DNA of 6,714 nucleotides from Alistipes sp. GTDB taxonomy: Bacteria; Bacteroidota; Bacteroidia; Bacteroidales; Rikenellaceae. The stretch covers positions 1 through 6,714 of the forward strand of contig JAQUZZ010000085.1 of assembly GCA_028691095.1 (NCBI GenBank), in the 5' to 3' direction. The translations under genes were made by a program, and so were the position numbers. The notes beneath the pieces were generated by a model that did no database searches, was not told the DNA's origin, and saw only the letters and a list, made by a program, of their open reading frames with translations. This document shows, piece by piece, positions 1 through 5,848 of the stretch (the stretch's first letter is position 1; each line of letters begins with the position of its first letter).

Positions 1-13
1 TTGTGCTTATCAT

Positions 14-61
14 AAAATCTGCAAGTTTCTATATCCAAAAATACGGAAACTTGCAGATTTT
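14..61. terminator. Long hairpin, probable bidirectional terminator
   Basis: A perfect 16-bp inverted repeat (14-29 against 46-61) encloses a 16-nt loop. The outer ends of the stem are A/T runs, so both strands read hairpin then T-rich: five T's at 58-62 on the plus strand, four T's on the minus strand. It could end the minus-strand operon whose last gene stops at 246, or a plus-strand gene lying left of the window. The T-run is slightly better on the plus strand. The 184 bp between this hairpin and the stop at 246 hold no gene I can support. Confidence 0.6.
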
Positions 62-212
62 TACAAGTATTTTAACTCTTATTTTATTGATAATCCGTAA
101 TTTGTTGGGTTGTTAAGGGGCGACTATTTAATCGGATAATCGACCTGCCAACCGCAAATCAAATGTAAGCTATTTCGTATAGAATTCAAAATCATCCAGC
201 AAACATTATCAG

Positions 213-262
213 GGATTATGCTCGGTCGCCCAAAGCGGGGCAAACTCAATCGGGCATAATCC
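213..262. repeat. Inverted repeat straddling the end of the last operon gene
   Basis: GGATTATGC at 213-221 pairs with GCATAATCC at 254-262. A nested GCCC/GGGC pair (228-231 with 238-241) allows an interrupted hairpin. The right arm lies inside the final codons of the 141-residue gene that stops at 246. No T-tract follows on the minus strand, so it is not a classic terminator. It may be a 3'-end stabilising structure or a chance match. Confidence 0.35.
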
Positions 263-671
263 AGAATCCGCCATGATCTTGCGAATAGACGATTGTGGAT
301 TCAAGGGGTCGCTCCTGTCCATACTGCAACAGGGTCTCCAAATATTGTCCTCCGTGAATCAGGAAATACTCATTCTCCGGAATGGATAGGGTATCCCCCG
401 AAAGCGACGCCTCCTCAAGGTTCAGGCAGAGTATCAATCGTCCGGAGTCCTTCGAGATGGTTTGGTAGGTAGCATATGACCCCAAACGATACCTTCCCTC
501 GGTCAGCCGTATCACACGAATCTGTGCGGTATCCAAACGCTGCAAAAACGCTTCAGCCCGTGCGGGACCTCCGTTGCAACGATACTTGATCTTCGCCACG
601 CCAATGGTGCCTATCAGAAAGAGGAAACAAGCCACGAAATAGAGTGTAACAATTTTATAATGTGTTTTCAT
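246..671 (-). CDS. Small membrane-anchored protein of unknown function (141 aa)
   Basis: I do not recognise this protein. Residues 7-25 form one hydrophobic segment (YFVACFLFLIGTIG core) with basic residues on both sides, consistent with an uncleaved signal anchor or single membrane helix. The remaining roughly 110 residues look soluble and mixed alpha/beta, and would lie outside the cytoplasm if the anchor is N-in. No lipobox or catalytic motif is evident. Its ATG lies 17 bp inside the end of the GntR-type repressor gene in another frame, which points to translational coupling and makes it the last gene of the ABC exporter operon. By position it may be an accessory or sensing subunit of that transporter; this is inference only. 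Two cysteines (C15, C32) near the anchor and one at C82 are visible, without a recognised pattern. Confidence 0.72.
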   Translation of the reverse strand: MKTHYKIVTLYFVACFLFLIGTIGVAKIKYRCNGGPARAEAFLQRLDTAQIRVIRLTEGRYRLGSYATYQTISKDSGRLILCLNLEEASLSGDTLSIPENEYFLIHGGQYLETLLQYGQERPLESTIVYSQDHGGFWIMPD

Positions 672-1041
672 GTTTTGAATGATTTTCGAGATACAACTTA
701 TAGGATTCGGTCAAACATTCGGGAGTGATCGACAGCAACATCATGCGATCCAACAATCGGGGCAACTCGCTCTCTAAAAACTCCGCTCTCTGTGCACCCA
801 ACACCCCCTGTACGGCATCTTGCGCCACAAAGTAGCCGATTCCCCGCTGATTGTAGATCACCTGCTCCGCCTGCAATCGTTCATAGGCTCGCATCACCGT
901 GTTCGGATTCACCTGCAACAAGGCGCCCAGCTCACGCACCGAGGGAATCCTCTCCCCCTCGTGCCACTCGCCACGCAACACCTTCTCGCAGATCCAGGCC
1001 ACAATCTGGAGGTAAATCGGTCTATTCTCTTCAAACTTCAT
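655..1041 (-). CDS. GntR-family transcriptional regulator, YtrA subfamily
   Basis: This is a 128-residue DNA-binding repressor. It begins with the GntR winged-helix signature: the PIYLQI segment at residues 8-13, the helix-turn-helix around residues 31-57 (RIPSVRELGALLQVNPNT, then VMRAYERL), and the wing GIGYFV at 67-72. Only about 50 residues follow, predicted helical. This is the short tail typical of the YtrA subfamily rather than the large ligand-binding domains of FadR or HutC types. YtrA-type regulators usually repress an ABC transporter operon that includes their own gene. Here the gene starts 22 bp after the permease stop and overlaps the next gene by 17 bp, so it is third in a four-gene operon. 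A matching operator candidate lies at 2768-2791, over the operon promoter. The inducing signal is not visible; characterised YtrA systems respond to cell-envelope-acting antibiotics. Confidence 0.93.
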   Translation of the reverse strand: MKFEENRPIYLQIVAWICEKVLRGEWHEGERIPSVRELGALLQVNPNTVMRAYERLQAEQVIYNQRGIGYFVAQDAVQGVLGAQRAEFLESELPRLLDRMMLLSITPECLTESYKLYLENHSKHENTL

Positions 1042-1063
1042 ACGTCTCGATTTTAAGGTTTCA

Positions 1064-1819
1064 CTACACCGTGCGCTCCTTCAGCGCGAAATAACCAGCA
1101 AAAAGGAAAGCACACCACGACAGCATACCCAGGATCGATCGTATGAAATAGCCCAGTCCCGGAATCCAAGTCTGATCATACACCGTTGCATGAGCCGACG
1201 AATAGACTGTAACAAAATAGTCCAGCGATGAGGCATACGCCATATTATTCTCCCTGTATCCGGTCAACTGCAAAATCGTCCAGAGGATAAGACCCCAAGC
1301 CACAATACACAATCCATACCCCAGCAGTGCCTTTCGGCCGAAGACCAACTCGCTCCACAGCAGGACAGTATGCAAAACGAAGGCGACCTGAACCGTCAGC
1401 AGCAGCGTGTTCCACATCCATACCACCTGAAATTCGTGTGCATCCTTGAAAACCAGAAAGACGGTAAAGAAGGCTCCTCCGTAGAGCAGCAGCGTCATAA
1501 ACAGCGACTGTCCCCACACAAAAAGGTACTTCTCAAAGACCGAACAAGGCAGTGTTAGTGCCTGTACGGTGGTCGATCGGGTTATGAAGGGAGCCACCGT
1601 GATCCGAATCCGAATCAAGAGGGTCACAAAGAGCCCGACCACAAAGAAGAGCACCGCCGCAGTTGCATCCGGATGATCGACCAACCGAAAGTTTGTATAA
1701 TAGAGTACTCCATAATAGAAGACCAAGGCGGCATAGGTTGCCACATAGCCCTTCCACTGTACCGTCCACTGATTCAATGCCAACGACATAAACCGACGAA
1801 GTGAAAAAACAGAATCCAT
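1064..1819 (-). CDS. ABC-2-type transporter permease-like membrane protein (251 aa)
   Basis: This is a polytopic inner-membrane protein with about six predicted transmembrane segments, near residues 25-42, 53-72, 97-124, 133-158, 164-186 and 223-245. Between segments 2 and 3 is the stretch TLPCSVFEKYLFVW. This resembles the 'LPxSxxEKxL' motif I associate with Bacteroidetes ABC-2-like membrane subunits (family knowledge, not searched). It has no ATPase or periplasmic domain of its own, so it probably forms the membrane channel with the ATPase encoded just upstream. The start gives the expected short basic N-terminus (SLRRF). The gap to the ATPase stop is 106 bp, unusually wide for this operon, and contains one copy of a repeat found three times in this window. 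The stop lies 22 bp before the repressor gene. The substrate cannot be deduced; related YtrA-controlled exporters are linked to envelope stress. Confidence 0.82.
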   Translation of the reverse strand: MDSVFSLRRFMSLALNQWTVQWKGYVATYAALVFYYGVLYYTNFRLVDHPDATAAVLFFVVGLFVTLLIRIRITVAPFITRSTTVQALTLPCSVFEKYLFVWGQSLFMTLLLYGGAFFTVFLVFKDAHEFQVVWMWNTLLLTVQVAFVLHTVLLWSELVFGRKALLGYGLCIVAWGLILWTILQLTGYRENNMAYASSLDYFVTVYSSAHATVYDQTWIPGLGYFIRSILGMLSWCAFLFAGYFALKERTV

Positions 1820-1842
1820 ATATTTATTATTTTAAGTAATCC

Positions 1843-1923
1843 CAAAGAATGATTGAGTCCTTTCGTTACAGTATATTTCTGATATACAGGAATCTTAATT
1901 ATCAACAAATAGCACGCTGTGCT
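1843..1923. repeat. Dispersed intergenic element, copy A
   Basis: This is one of three related non-coding segments. Read on the plus strand it runs CAAAGAATGATTGAG, then the inverted repeat GTATAT-N5-ATATAC (1871-1887), then a small hairpin AGCAC-GCT-GTGCT (1911-1923). Over 68 aligned positions without gaps it matches copy B at 49. Over 72 positions it matches copy C at 45, ending in an identical 11-mer, CACGCTGTGCT. It fills most of the gap between the ATPase stop and the permease start; in the mRNA the AGCAC hairpin would come 2 nt after the ATPase stop codon. No transposase, target duplication or terminal repeats are visible. Function unknown. Confidence 0.7.
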
Positions 1924-1925
1924 GT

Positions 1926-2753
1926 TTATTGATGAAAAATTTCAGCAAGTTGTGCACGGCAATGCAACGAAGCATTGAACAGCAACTCCAGATCGGGTTT
2001 ACACTCCGCTCCGTCGAGATTGACCCCCACACCGATTGTCCCCTGCAACGACTCCTCGCTGTAAAGCGGCTGATCGGTCGTGCTCTTGGGGCCAAAACTC
2101 AGCCGTTGGGCAATCTGCTCAATCGAAGCATTCAGCACCACCCCTTGGGCATCCAGAATCACCACACTATCCAGCAGCACATCCACATCGCGCACCTGAT
2201 GGGTGGAGAGAATCACCGTGGTGTGGTCGTCCATGCCCGAAGCAACGAGGCGTCGGAACGCAGCCTTCGCCGGAATATCCAACCCGTTGGTTGGTTCGTC
2301 GAGAAGCAGCAGTTCCGTGCGACAGGCCAATGCAAAGGCGATCAAAGCGCGTTTCTTCTGCCCCATGGAGAGCTTTTTCAGGTTGCAAGCGGGATCGACC
2401 TCCAAGGCTTGACAGCACTCCTCCAGCCGCTCCTGCGAGAAACGAGGGTAGAAGGGCGCGGTGATCGCCACAAAGGTCTTGAACCGAACCGCCGGAAGTT
2501 CAAACTCCTCAGGCAGCACAAACATACGACGATAGAGCGACACCCGTCGACGATCGGGTCGCTCCCCCAGCACGTCGATCTCTCCTTTGGCCGGGGAGAG
2601 CAAGCCCGCAATCAACTTGAACAAAGTTGTCTTACCCACGCCGTTACTTCCCAGCAATCCGTACACCCGTCCCGACTCCAACCGCAACGACAATCCCTGG
2701 TAGATCGGGGTGCGTCGCCGGTATCCAAACTGAATCTCTTGCAATGCAATCAT
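1926..2753 (-). CDS. ABC exporter ATP-binding protein (ABC-2/YtrB-like)
   Basis: This is a 275-residue nucleotide-binding subunit that would power the membrane protein encoded next. Motifs in order: Walker A GSNGVGKTT at 35-43, ABC signature LSMGQ at 128-132, Walker B LLLLDEP at 148-154 with the catalytic Glu at 153, D-loop around GLD at 157-159, and H-loop STH with His185. The Q-loop region reads FVLPEEF (78-84) with Glu where the canonical Gln is expected, as in some ABC-2 exporters of drugs or envelope-active compounds. After the core, residues about 215-275 form a C-terminal extension of unknown role. It is the first gene of the minus-strand operon, with a Bacteroidetes -7 promoter element and a YtrA-like operator 15-47 bp upstream. 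The ATG at 2753 gives a normal ABC N-terminus (MIALQEIQFGY). The specific transported substrate is not evident. Confidence 0.93.
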   Translation of the reverse strand: MIALQEIQFGYRRRTPIYQGLSLRLESGRVYGLLGSNGVGKTTLFKLIAGLLSPAKGEIDVLGERPDRRRVSLYRRMFVLPEEFELPAVRFKTFVAITAPFYPRFSQERLEECCQALEVDPACNLKKLSMGQKKRALIAFALACRTELLLLDEPTNGLDIPAKAAFRRLVASGMDDHTTVILSTHQVRDVDVLLDSVVILDAQGVVLNASIEQIAQRLSFGPKSTTDQPLYSEESLQGTIGVGVNLDGAECKPDLELLFNASLHCRAQLAEIFHQ

Positions 2754-2767
2754 AGCCTTAGCGAATT

Positions 2768-2791
2768 AGTGTATTACAATATTAATACACT
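2768..2791. promoter_or_regulatory. Probable YtrA/GntR operator
   Basis: A perfect inverted repeat has 9-bp arms AGTGTATTA (2768-2776) and TAATACACT (2783-2791) and a 6-bp spacer. In another notation it is AGTGTA-N12-TACACT, the half-site pair reported for YtrA-type GntR regulators. It starts 1 bp downstream of the -7 element at 2793-2800, so a bound dimer would cover the expected transcription start of the ATPase gene and block initiation. The operon it precedes encodes a YtrA-type repressor, so autoregulation is the natural reading. Confidence 0.82.
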
Positions 2792-2792
2792 G

Positions 2793-2800
2793 CAAATATA
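2793..2800 (-). promoter_or_regulatory. Bacteroidetes-type -7 element of the ABC/GntR operon
   Basis: On the minus strand this reads TATATTTG, an exact match to the Bacteroidetes -7 consensus TAnnTTTG. Transcription would start near 2787, giving a leader of about 33 nt before the ATPase ATG at 2753. I find no convincing TTTG -33 element at the usual distance, which suggests a moderate promoter or a variant -33. Confidence 0.65.
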
Positions 2801-2855
2801 GATAAAAAATCCTTCGTGATTCATTTTTCAGAAAAAAATTTCACGAGATCAAGGG

Positions 2856-2958
2856 GGCTCAAAGAGTGATTGAGCCACGACCCCACGGTATATGCCTGAT
2901 ATACAGAATAGTTAATTGCCAAAAAATGGTTACAAAGAGCGTACTTGCACCGCGTGCA
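2856..2958. repeat. Dispersed intergenic element, copy B
   Basis: This is the second copy of the family. It begins with a perfect inverted repeat GGCTCAA/TTGAGCC (2856-2862 with 2870-2876). It then carries the conserved core GTATAT-N5-ATATAC (2888-2904) and ends in the hairpin TGCAC-CGC-GTGCA (2946-2958). Compared with copy A the closing pair of the last hairpin is changed on both sides (A-T to T-A), which preserves pairing; about 18 extra bases separate it from the core. It lies between the terminator of the lipoprotein gene and the promoter of the ABC operon, so it may be transcribed weakly or not at all. Function unknown. Confidence 0.68.
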
Positions 2959-2972
2959 TAACCGTGCGTAAC

Positions 2973-3009
2973 AAAAAATCGTCTTTGCAGCACCCTGCAA
3001 AGACGATTT
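2973..3009 (-). terminator. Intrinsic terminator of the activase/lipoprotein unit
   Basis: A perfect 15-bp stem (2976-2990 with 2995-3009) has a 4-nt loop. On the minus strand it ends in a run of six T's (complement of 2973-2978). It begins 19 bp after the lipoprotein stop codon at 3029. This is a textbook rho-independent terminator and separates this unit from the ABC operon that follows on the same strand. Confidence 0.93.
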
Positions 3010-3028
3010 CCAAACTCTCATGAAAGGC

Positions 3029-4693
3029 TTAGCGCACGGCCATATCCAGCACAAGTTCACCCTGTGCATCGGGCATCAGGCAGAGCACCGTGGTGGAGTC
3101 CATCGCCTGAATCGCGCCCTGCGAACAATTCATCCGATAGTCAAAGCCATCCACCTGAGCCTGCACGGCATCGGTCGAGAGGGTCGTGAACGGCAAGGTT
3201 TTCCCGCTCGCCACGTTCAAAGCCCAACCATACTTCCCCTGTGCACGCACCGGAAGCTGCATACGCAGCGTGCCCTCTTCCATGCGGATCTTGCAGCTAT
3301 CTCCCGACAGAATGGGAGTCACCACCGACAGCACGCCATCGGCCTCCTCACGCACCACGGGGGATCCCACCGCAACGACGTGCAATCCCGCTGTATCTTG
3401 ACAGATCAACCGTAATCCGGCTACCTCGGTCTCCGAACTCCAGTTGAAGCCATCCACCACGGGCAGCGTGGTGTAAAAACACTGAGTCGAAGTTCCCGGC
3501 TCCGTCAGATAGCGCGAAGCCAACCTCTCGTCAAAAAGATGAATATCCCGAAAACGCAAGGTGCTGTCACTCCACATCATATTGGCACGGTAGAAACGGC
3601 TGTTGTACCACACACTTTGGCGTCCTGCCGCCCGCACATCATGCAGCGCCACAACACTGGTGGCCGGCGTCTGCTCGAATTTGCTTTTGAACCACTTTCC
3701 GGCCTCGGACAGGGTCAGTACCGTCACCTTTCCACTGCGCGACAACGAGTCCACCAGCGGAATCTGACACTCCAGTCCCTGTTTCATGCGCGGCCAAGTG
3801 AAGGAGTTCTCTTGTCCCACCTGCGTATATTGGAACGCCAAATGAGGCCCCTCGGTCAACATCCCGAAGAACCACTTCACCCAAGTGGGGTCACCGCCCC
3901 CACCGCCGTAGACGGGCTCCAACGTCTCAACCCCTTGTGCCGGATGCCCCAAGCCGCTATCATACTGATTGATCGGGTCGCTACCCAGCATCCGGAAGAC
4001 CGGTACGTTGATCTGACTCTGCGCGCTCTGTGCCGGCATATAGGCATTTTGCTTCGAGGGGTAGTAGGCTTGATTCCAATATCCACCCCACAACGTATAG
4101 CCGTCCGTCCCGACTTGGTCGCGACAGTTACACGACGCCTCGATCTGATACTTCTCGGTCATATATTGTAAGGTATGGGCGTCAATAAACCAAGAACCCA
4201 CCGCCGTGGGATAGTGTCCAAAAATCTCCTTGAACTTGGCCATGTAGGTATCCACCAACTTTTCGCGCTCCTGCGGTGTATAGCCCGACGAGAAGCCGAC
4301 ATTGGCATGCCAATCCCACGGATAGATGCCGCGCCACGTGAGCCCCGCAGCCTCTACATGGGGCTGGGTGATCTCCCACCATCCCCCGATTTCCGAACCC
4401 GCCTGCATTGCCTCCTGCATCAAAGCCTGGTATTTCGGATTAATCAACGCATCGTACTGCAACAGAAAACTCCCGCGCAAATTGTATTTTTTCAGAAGCG
4501 CCACCTGCTCCGCGGTCGTCTGATAGAGATCTTCGTCCGAGATATTCACCGGACGCGGCTCGGTCTGCCGCACAAAATTGATAATATTCACAATGCAAGG
4601 GGACTCCGGAATCTGCTTCTGACATCCCGTCGCTCCCAGTAGTAAGGCGCATCCCCATAGGCCGATGCCCCATCGTGTTACCCTGTTCTTCAT
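3029..4693 (-). CDS. Putative surface or periplasmic lipoprotein, polysaccharide-deacetylase-like (554 aa)
   Basis: The start at 4693 is chosen because it gives a proper lipoprotein signal: basic MKNR, hydrophobic residues 9-21, and lipobox LGATGC with the lipidated Cys at 24. An in-frame ATG at 4756 would bury this signal. After the Cys comes QKQIPES, short of a full acidic or QKDDE-like surface-export signal. The N-terminal half (about 33-350) has the feel of a NodB/polysaccharide-deacetylase-like barrel: a first strand IVNIINFVR (34-42), then YPWDWHANVGF (124-134), GSWFIDAHTL (166-175), GYTLWGGYWNQAYYPS (198-213) and FRMLGSDPINQYD (233-245). These Trp/His/Asp-rich blocks would suit a carbohydrate site. 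The C-terminal part (about 400-554) looks beta-rich. From memory it resembles uncharacterised gut-bacterial proteins, perhaps Pfam DUF3863/DUF3864; this was not searched. It follows the activase by 83 bp and is ended by the terminator at 2973-3009. Substrate unknown. Confidence 0.8.
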   Translation of the reverse strand: MKNRVTRWGIGLWGCALLLGATGCQKQIPESPCIVNIINFVRQTEPRPVNISDEDLYQTTAEQVALLKKYNLRGSFLLQYDALINPKYQALMQEAMQAGSEIGGWWEITQPHVEAAGLTWRGIYPWDWHANVGFSSGYTPQEREKLVDTYMAKFKEIFGHYPTAVGSWFIDAHTLQYMTEKYQIEASCNCRDQVGTDGYTLWGGYWNQAYYPSKQNAYMPAQSAQSQINVPVFRMLGSDPINQYDSGLGHPAQGVETLEPVYGGGGGDPTWVKWFFGMLTEGPHLAFQYTQVGQENSFTWPRMKQGLECQIPLVDSLSRSGKVTVLTLSEAGKWFKSKFEQTPATSVVALHDVRAAGRQSVWYNSRFYRANMMWSDSTLRFRDIHLFDERLASRYLTEPGTSTQCFYTTLPVVDGFNWSSETEVAGLRLICQDTAGLHVVAVGSPVVREEADGVLSVVTPILSGDSCKIRMEEGTLRMQLPVRAQGKYGWALNVASGKTLPFTTLSTDAVQAQVDGFDYRMNCSQGAIQAMDSTTVLCLMPDAQGELVLDMAVR

Positions 4694-4776
4694 TTTATTT
4701 TGCTTTGATTGAATGATTGTTCTTCTATACTTGCACCCTCCATAGGCCGGACACACCCTTCGTCACTTTGGGCGTT

Positions 4777-5697
4777 TTACGCCATCGCCTCGTCTGCTGA
4801 TCGCACCGGAACCCTACGCAACCGATCCACCGTCTGGGCAAACTCCGCCACTTGGTGAGGGGTGGGCTCCTCGAACAGCGAACCGGTCAATCCCAAACCC
4901 AACTCCTGCCGCTTTGCATCCCCATACGGATGATAGGCCATATACTCTATGGGAAGCCCCGCATATCGGTCGGCCAACGCCGCCAAGGCCTGCGCATACG
5001 CGCTGTTCCCATGCAATCGGGGTATGAAAATAACCCGTAACACGACCGTAGCACCCGCCCGACACATCGTCTCCAAGTTCTGCAACATCCGGCTCAACTC
5101 CCCTCCGGTATAACGATGATAGAGGCTCGGGTCGAGAAACTTCACATCCCACAAGAAGAGATCGGTACAGGATGCCGCCCGAAGAAAATCGGCGCTCTCC
5201 CCCTGCCCCGAAGTTTCCATCGCGGTATGGACTCCCTGATCCTGCAATCGGCGCAACAACGCCAGCGAAAATTCGGGTTGCCACAGCGGTTCACCCCCTG
5301 AGAGGGTGACGCCACCCCCCGAATGCACGTAATAGGCGCTGTCCTGCAACACCTCCTCAAGCACCTGTTCCAACGACGCACGGCGACCTGCCTGCTCAAT
5401 GGCACGCGTCGGGCAAACCTCCACACAGCGCATACACGCCCCACACGCCTTCCGTCGCAAACGCACGTCCCGCAAGACCCGATGGGCATCCTGCTGGGGA
5501 CACACAGCCCCACACGCCCCGCACGCCATACATCGCACAGGCCGAAACAGCAGTTCCGGATAGGAATGCTGCGACTCCGGATTGTGACACCACACACACC
5601 GTAGCGGACAACCCTTCAGAAACACCGTCGTCCGAATCCCCGGCCCATCATGGGTACAGAAGTGTTGAATATCGAATATAAGCCCCTCTGGGTTCAT
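4777..5697 (-). CDS. Glycyl-radical enzyme activating protein (radical SAM)
   Basis: This cytoplasmic radical-SAM enzyme uses S-adenosylmethionine and a [4Fe-4S] cluster to place a glycyl radical on a partner enzyme. The family signature DGPGIRTTVFLKGCPLRCVW begins at residue 17. The cluster motif is CX3CX2C (Cys30, 34, 37) and the SAM-binding motif is SGGEP at 133-137. Between them is a ferredoxin-like insert with two CX2CX2CX3C motifs (Cys56/59/62/66 and Cys85/88/91/95). Such inserts occur in activases of glycerol/diol dehydratase, benzylsuccinate synthase and choline lyase types, not in short PFL activases. At 306 residues the length is normal. No glycyl-radical enzyme is encoded in the window, so the partner is unknown and a specific symbol would be unjustified. 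An AAGGA sequence directly precedes the ATG. The lipoprotein gene follows 83 bp downstream with no terminator between, so co-transcription is likely. The promoter candidate is at 5834-5841. Confidence 0.94.
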   Translation of the reverse strand: MNPEGLIFDIQHFCTHDGPGIRTTVFLKGCPLRCVWCHNPESQHSYPELLFRPVRCMACGACGAVCPQQDAHRVLRDVRLRRKACGACMRCVEVCPTRAIEQAGRRASLEQVLEEVLQDSAYYVHSGGGVTLSGGEPLWQPEFSLALLRRLQDQGVHTAMETSGQGESADFLRAASCTDLFLWDVKFLDPSLYHRYTGGELSRMLQNLETMCRAGATVVLRVIFIPRLHGNSAYAQALAALADRYAGLPIEYMAYHPYGDAKRQELGLGLTGSLFEEPTPHQVAEFAQTVDRLRRVPVRSADEAMA

Positions 5698-5741
5698 TCC
5701 TTAAATCGGTGTTTACGGAGCTAAAGCCCCTCTTCTATTTC

Positions 5742-5822
5742 TTGAAATTTATTAAGCTCTTTCTGCACGATATATGCTTAAGATACCGACGGGTTGATCG
5801 CTAATCAATAACACGCTGTGCT
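5742..5822. repeat. Dispersed intergenic element, copy C
   Basis: This is the third and most diverged copy. It aligns without gaps to copy A (offset 3899) and to copy B (offset 2882). The segment CACGATATATGCTTAAGATAC (5766-5786) matches copy B at 17 of 21 positions, and the end (5812-5822) is identical to copy A. The core inverted repeat has decayed, but the CAC-GCT-GTG hairpin remains. It lies in the leader of the activase gene; if the promoter at 5834-5841 is real, the hairpin would sit at the very 5' end of that mRNA. Confidence 0.6.
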
Positions 5823-5833
5823 TAAAGGTTGAT

Positions 5834-5841
5834 CAAAGATA
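5834..5841 (-). promoter_or_regulatory. Candidate -7 promoter element for the activase
   Basis: On the minus strand this reads TATCTTTG, an exact TAnnTTTG. It would give a leader of about 130 nt that contains all of repeat copy C. No clear TTTG is present at the -33 distance; that position falls inside the inverted repeat at 5849-5891. Confidence 0.5.
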
Positions 5842-5848
5842 GGGAATC

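Noticed and set aside
1929..2801. Long plus-strand open frame (290 codons) opposite the ABC ATPase
   Set aside because: It is the antisense shadow of a gene with all ABC motifs intact; the translation is rich in His, Gln and Arg and matches no family I know.
1843..2958. Transposon ends flanking the ABC ATPase gene (copies A and B)
   Set aside because: The copies are in direct orientation with no target duplication or transposase, and the third copy lies in an unrelated gap.
2821..3069. Minus-strand open frame of 82 codons across the lipoprotein 3' end and terminator
   Set aside because: It runs through the intrinsic terminator and repeat copy B and overlaps the lipoprotein end in another frame; no protein features.
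3539..4171. Plus-strand open frame (210 codons) opposite the lipoprotein gene
   Set aside because: It is a shadow frame: the minus-strand gene has a signal peptide, lipobox and terminator, while this frame has no start context or recognisable domain.
3029..4756. Longer version of the lipoprotein starting at 4756
   Set aside because: It would place 21 residues before the basic-hydrophobic-lipobox signal, which is clearly N-terminal from the ATG at 4693.
4771..4783. Short GGCGT/ACGCC hairpin at the activase stop as a terminator
   Set aside because: Only a 5-bp stem with a 3-nt loop and no T-tract on the minus strand, so it is unlikely to end transcription before the lipoprotein gene.
1843..5822. 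CRISPR array as explanation for the three repeats
   Set aside because: The copies are diverged, about 1-3 kb apart, separated by genes rather than short spacers, and no cas genes are present.
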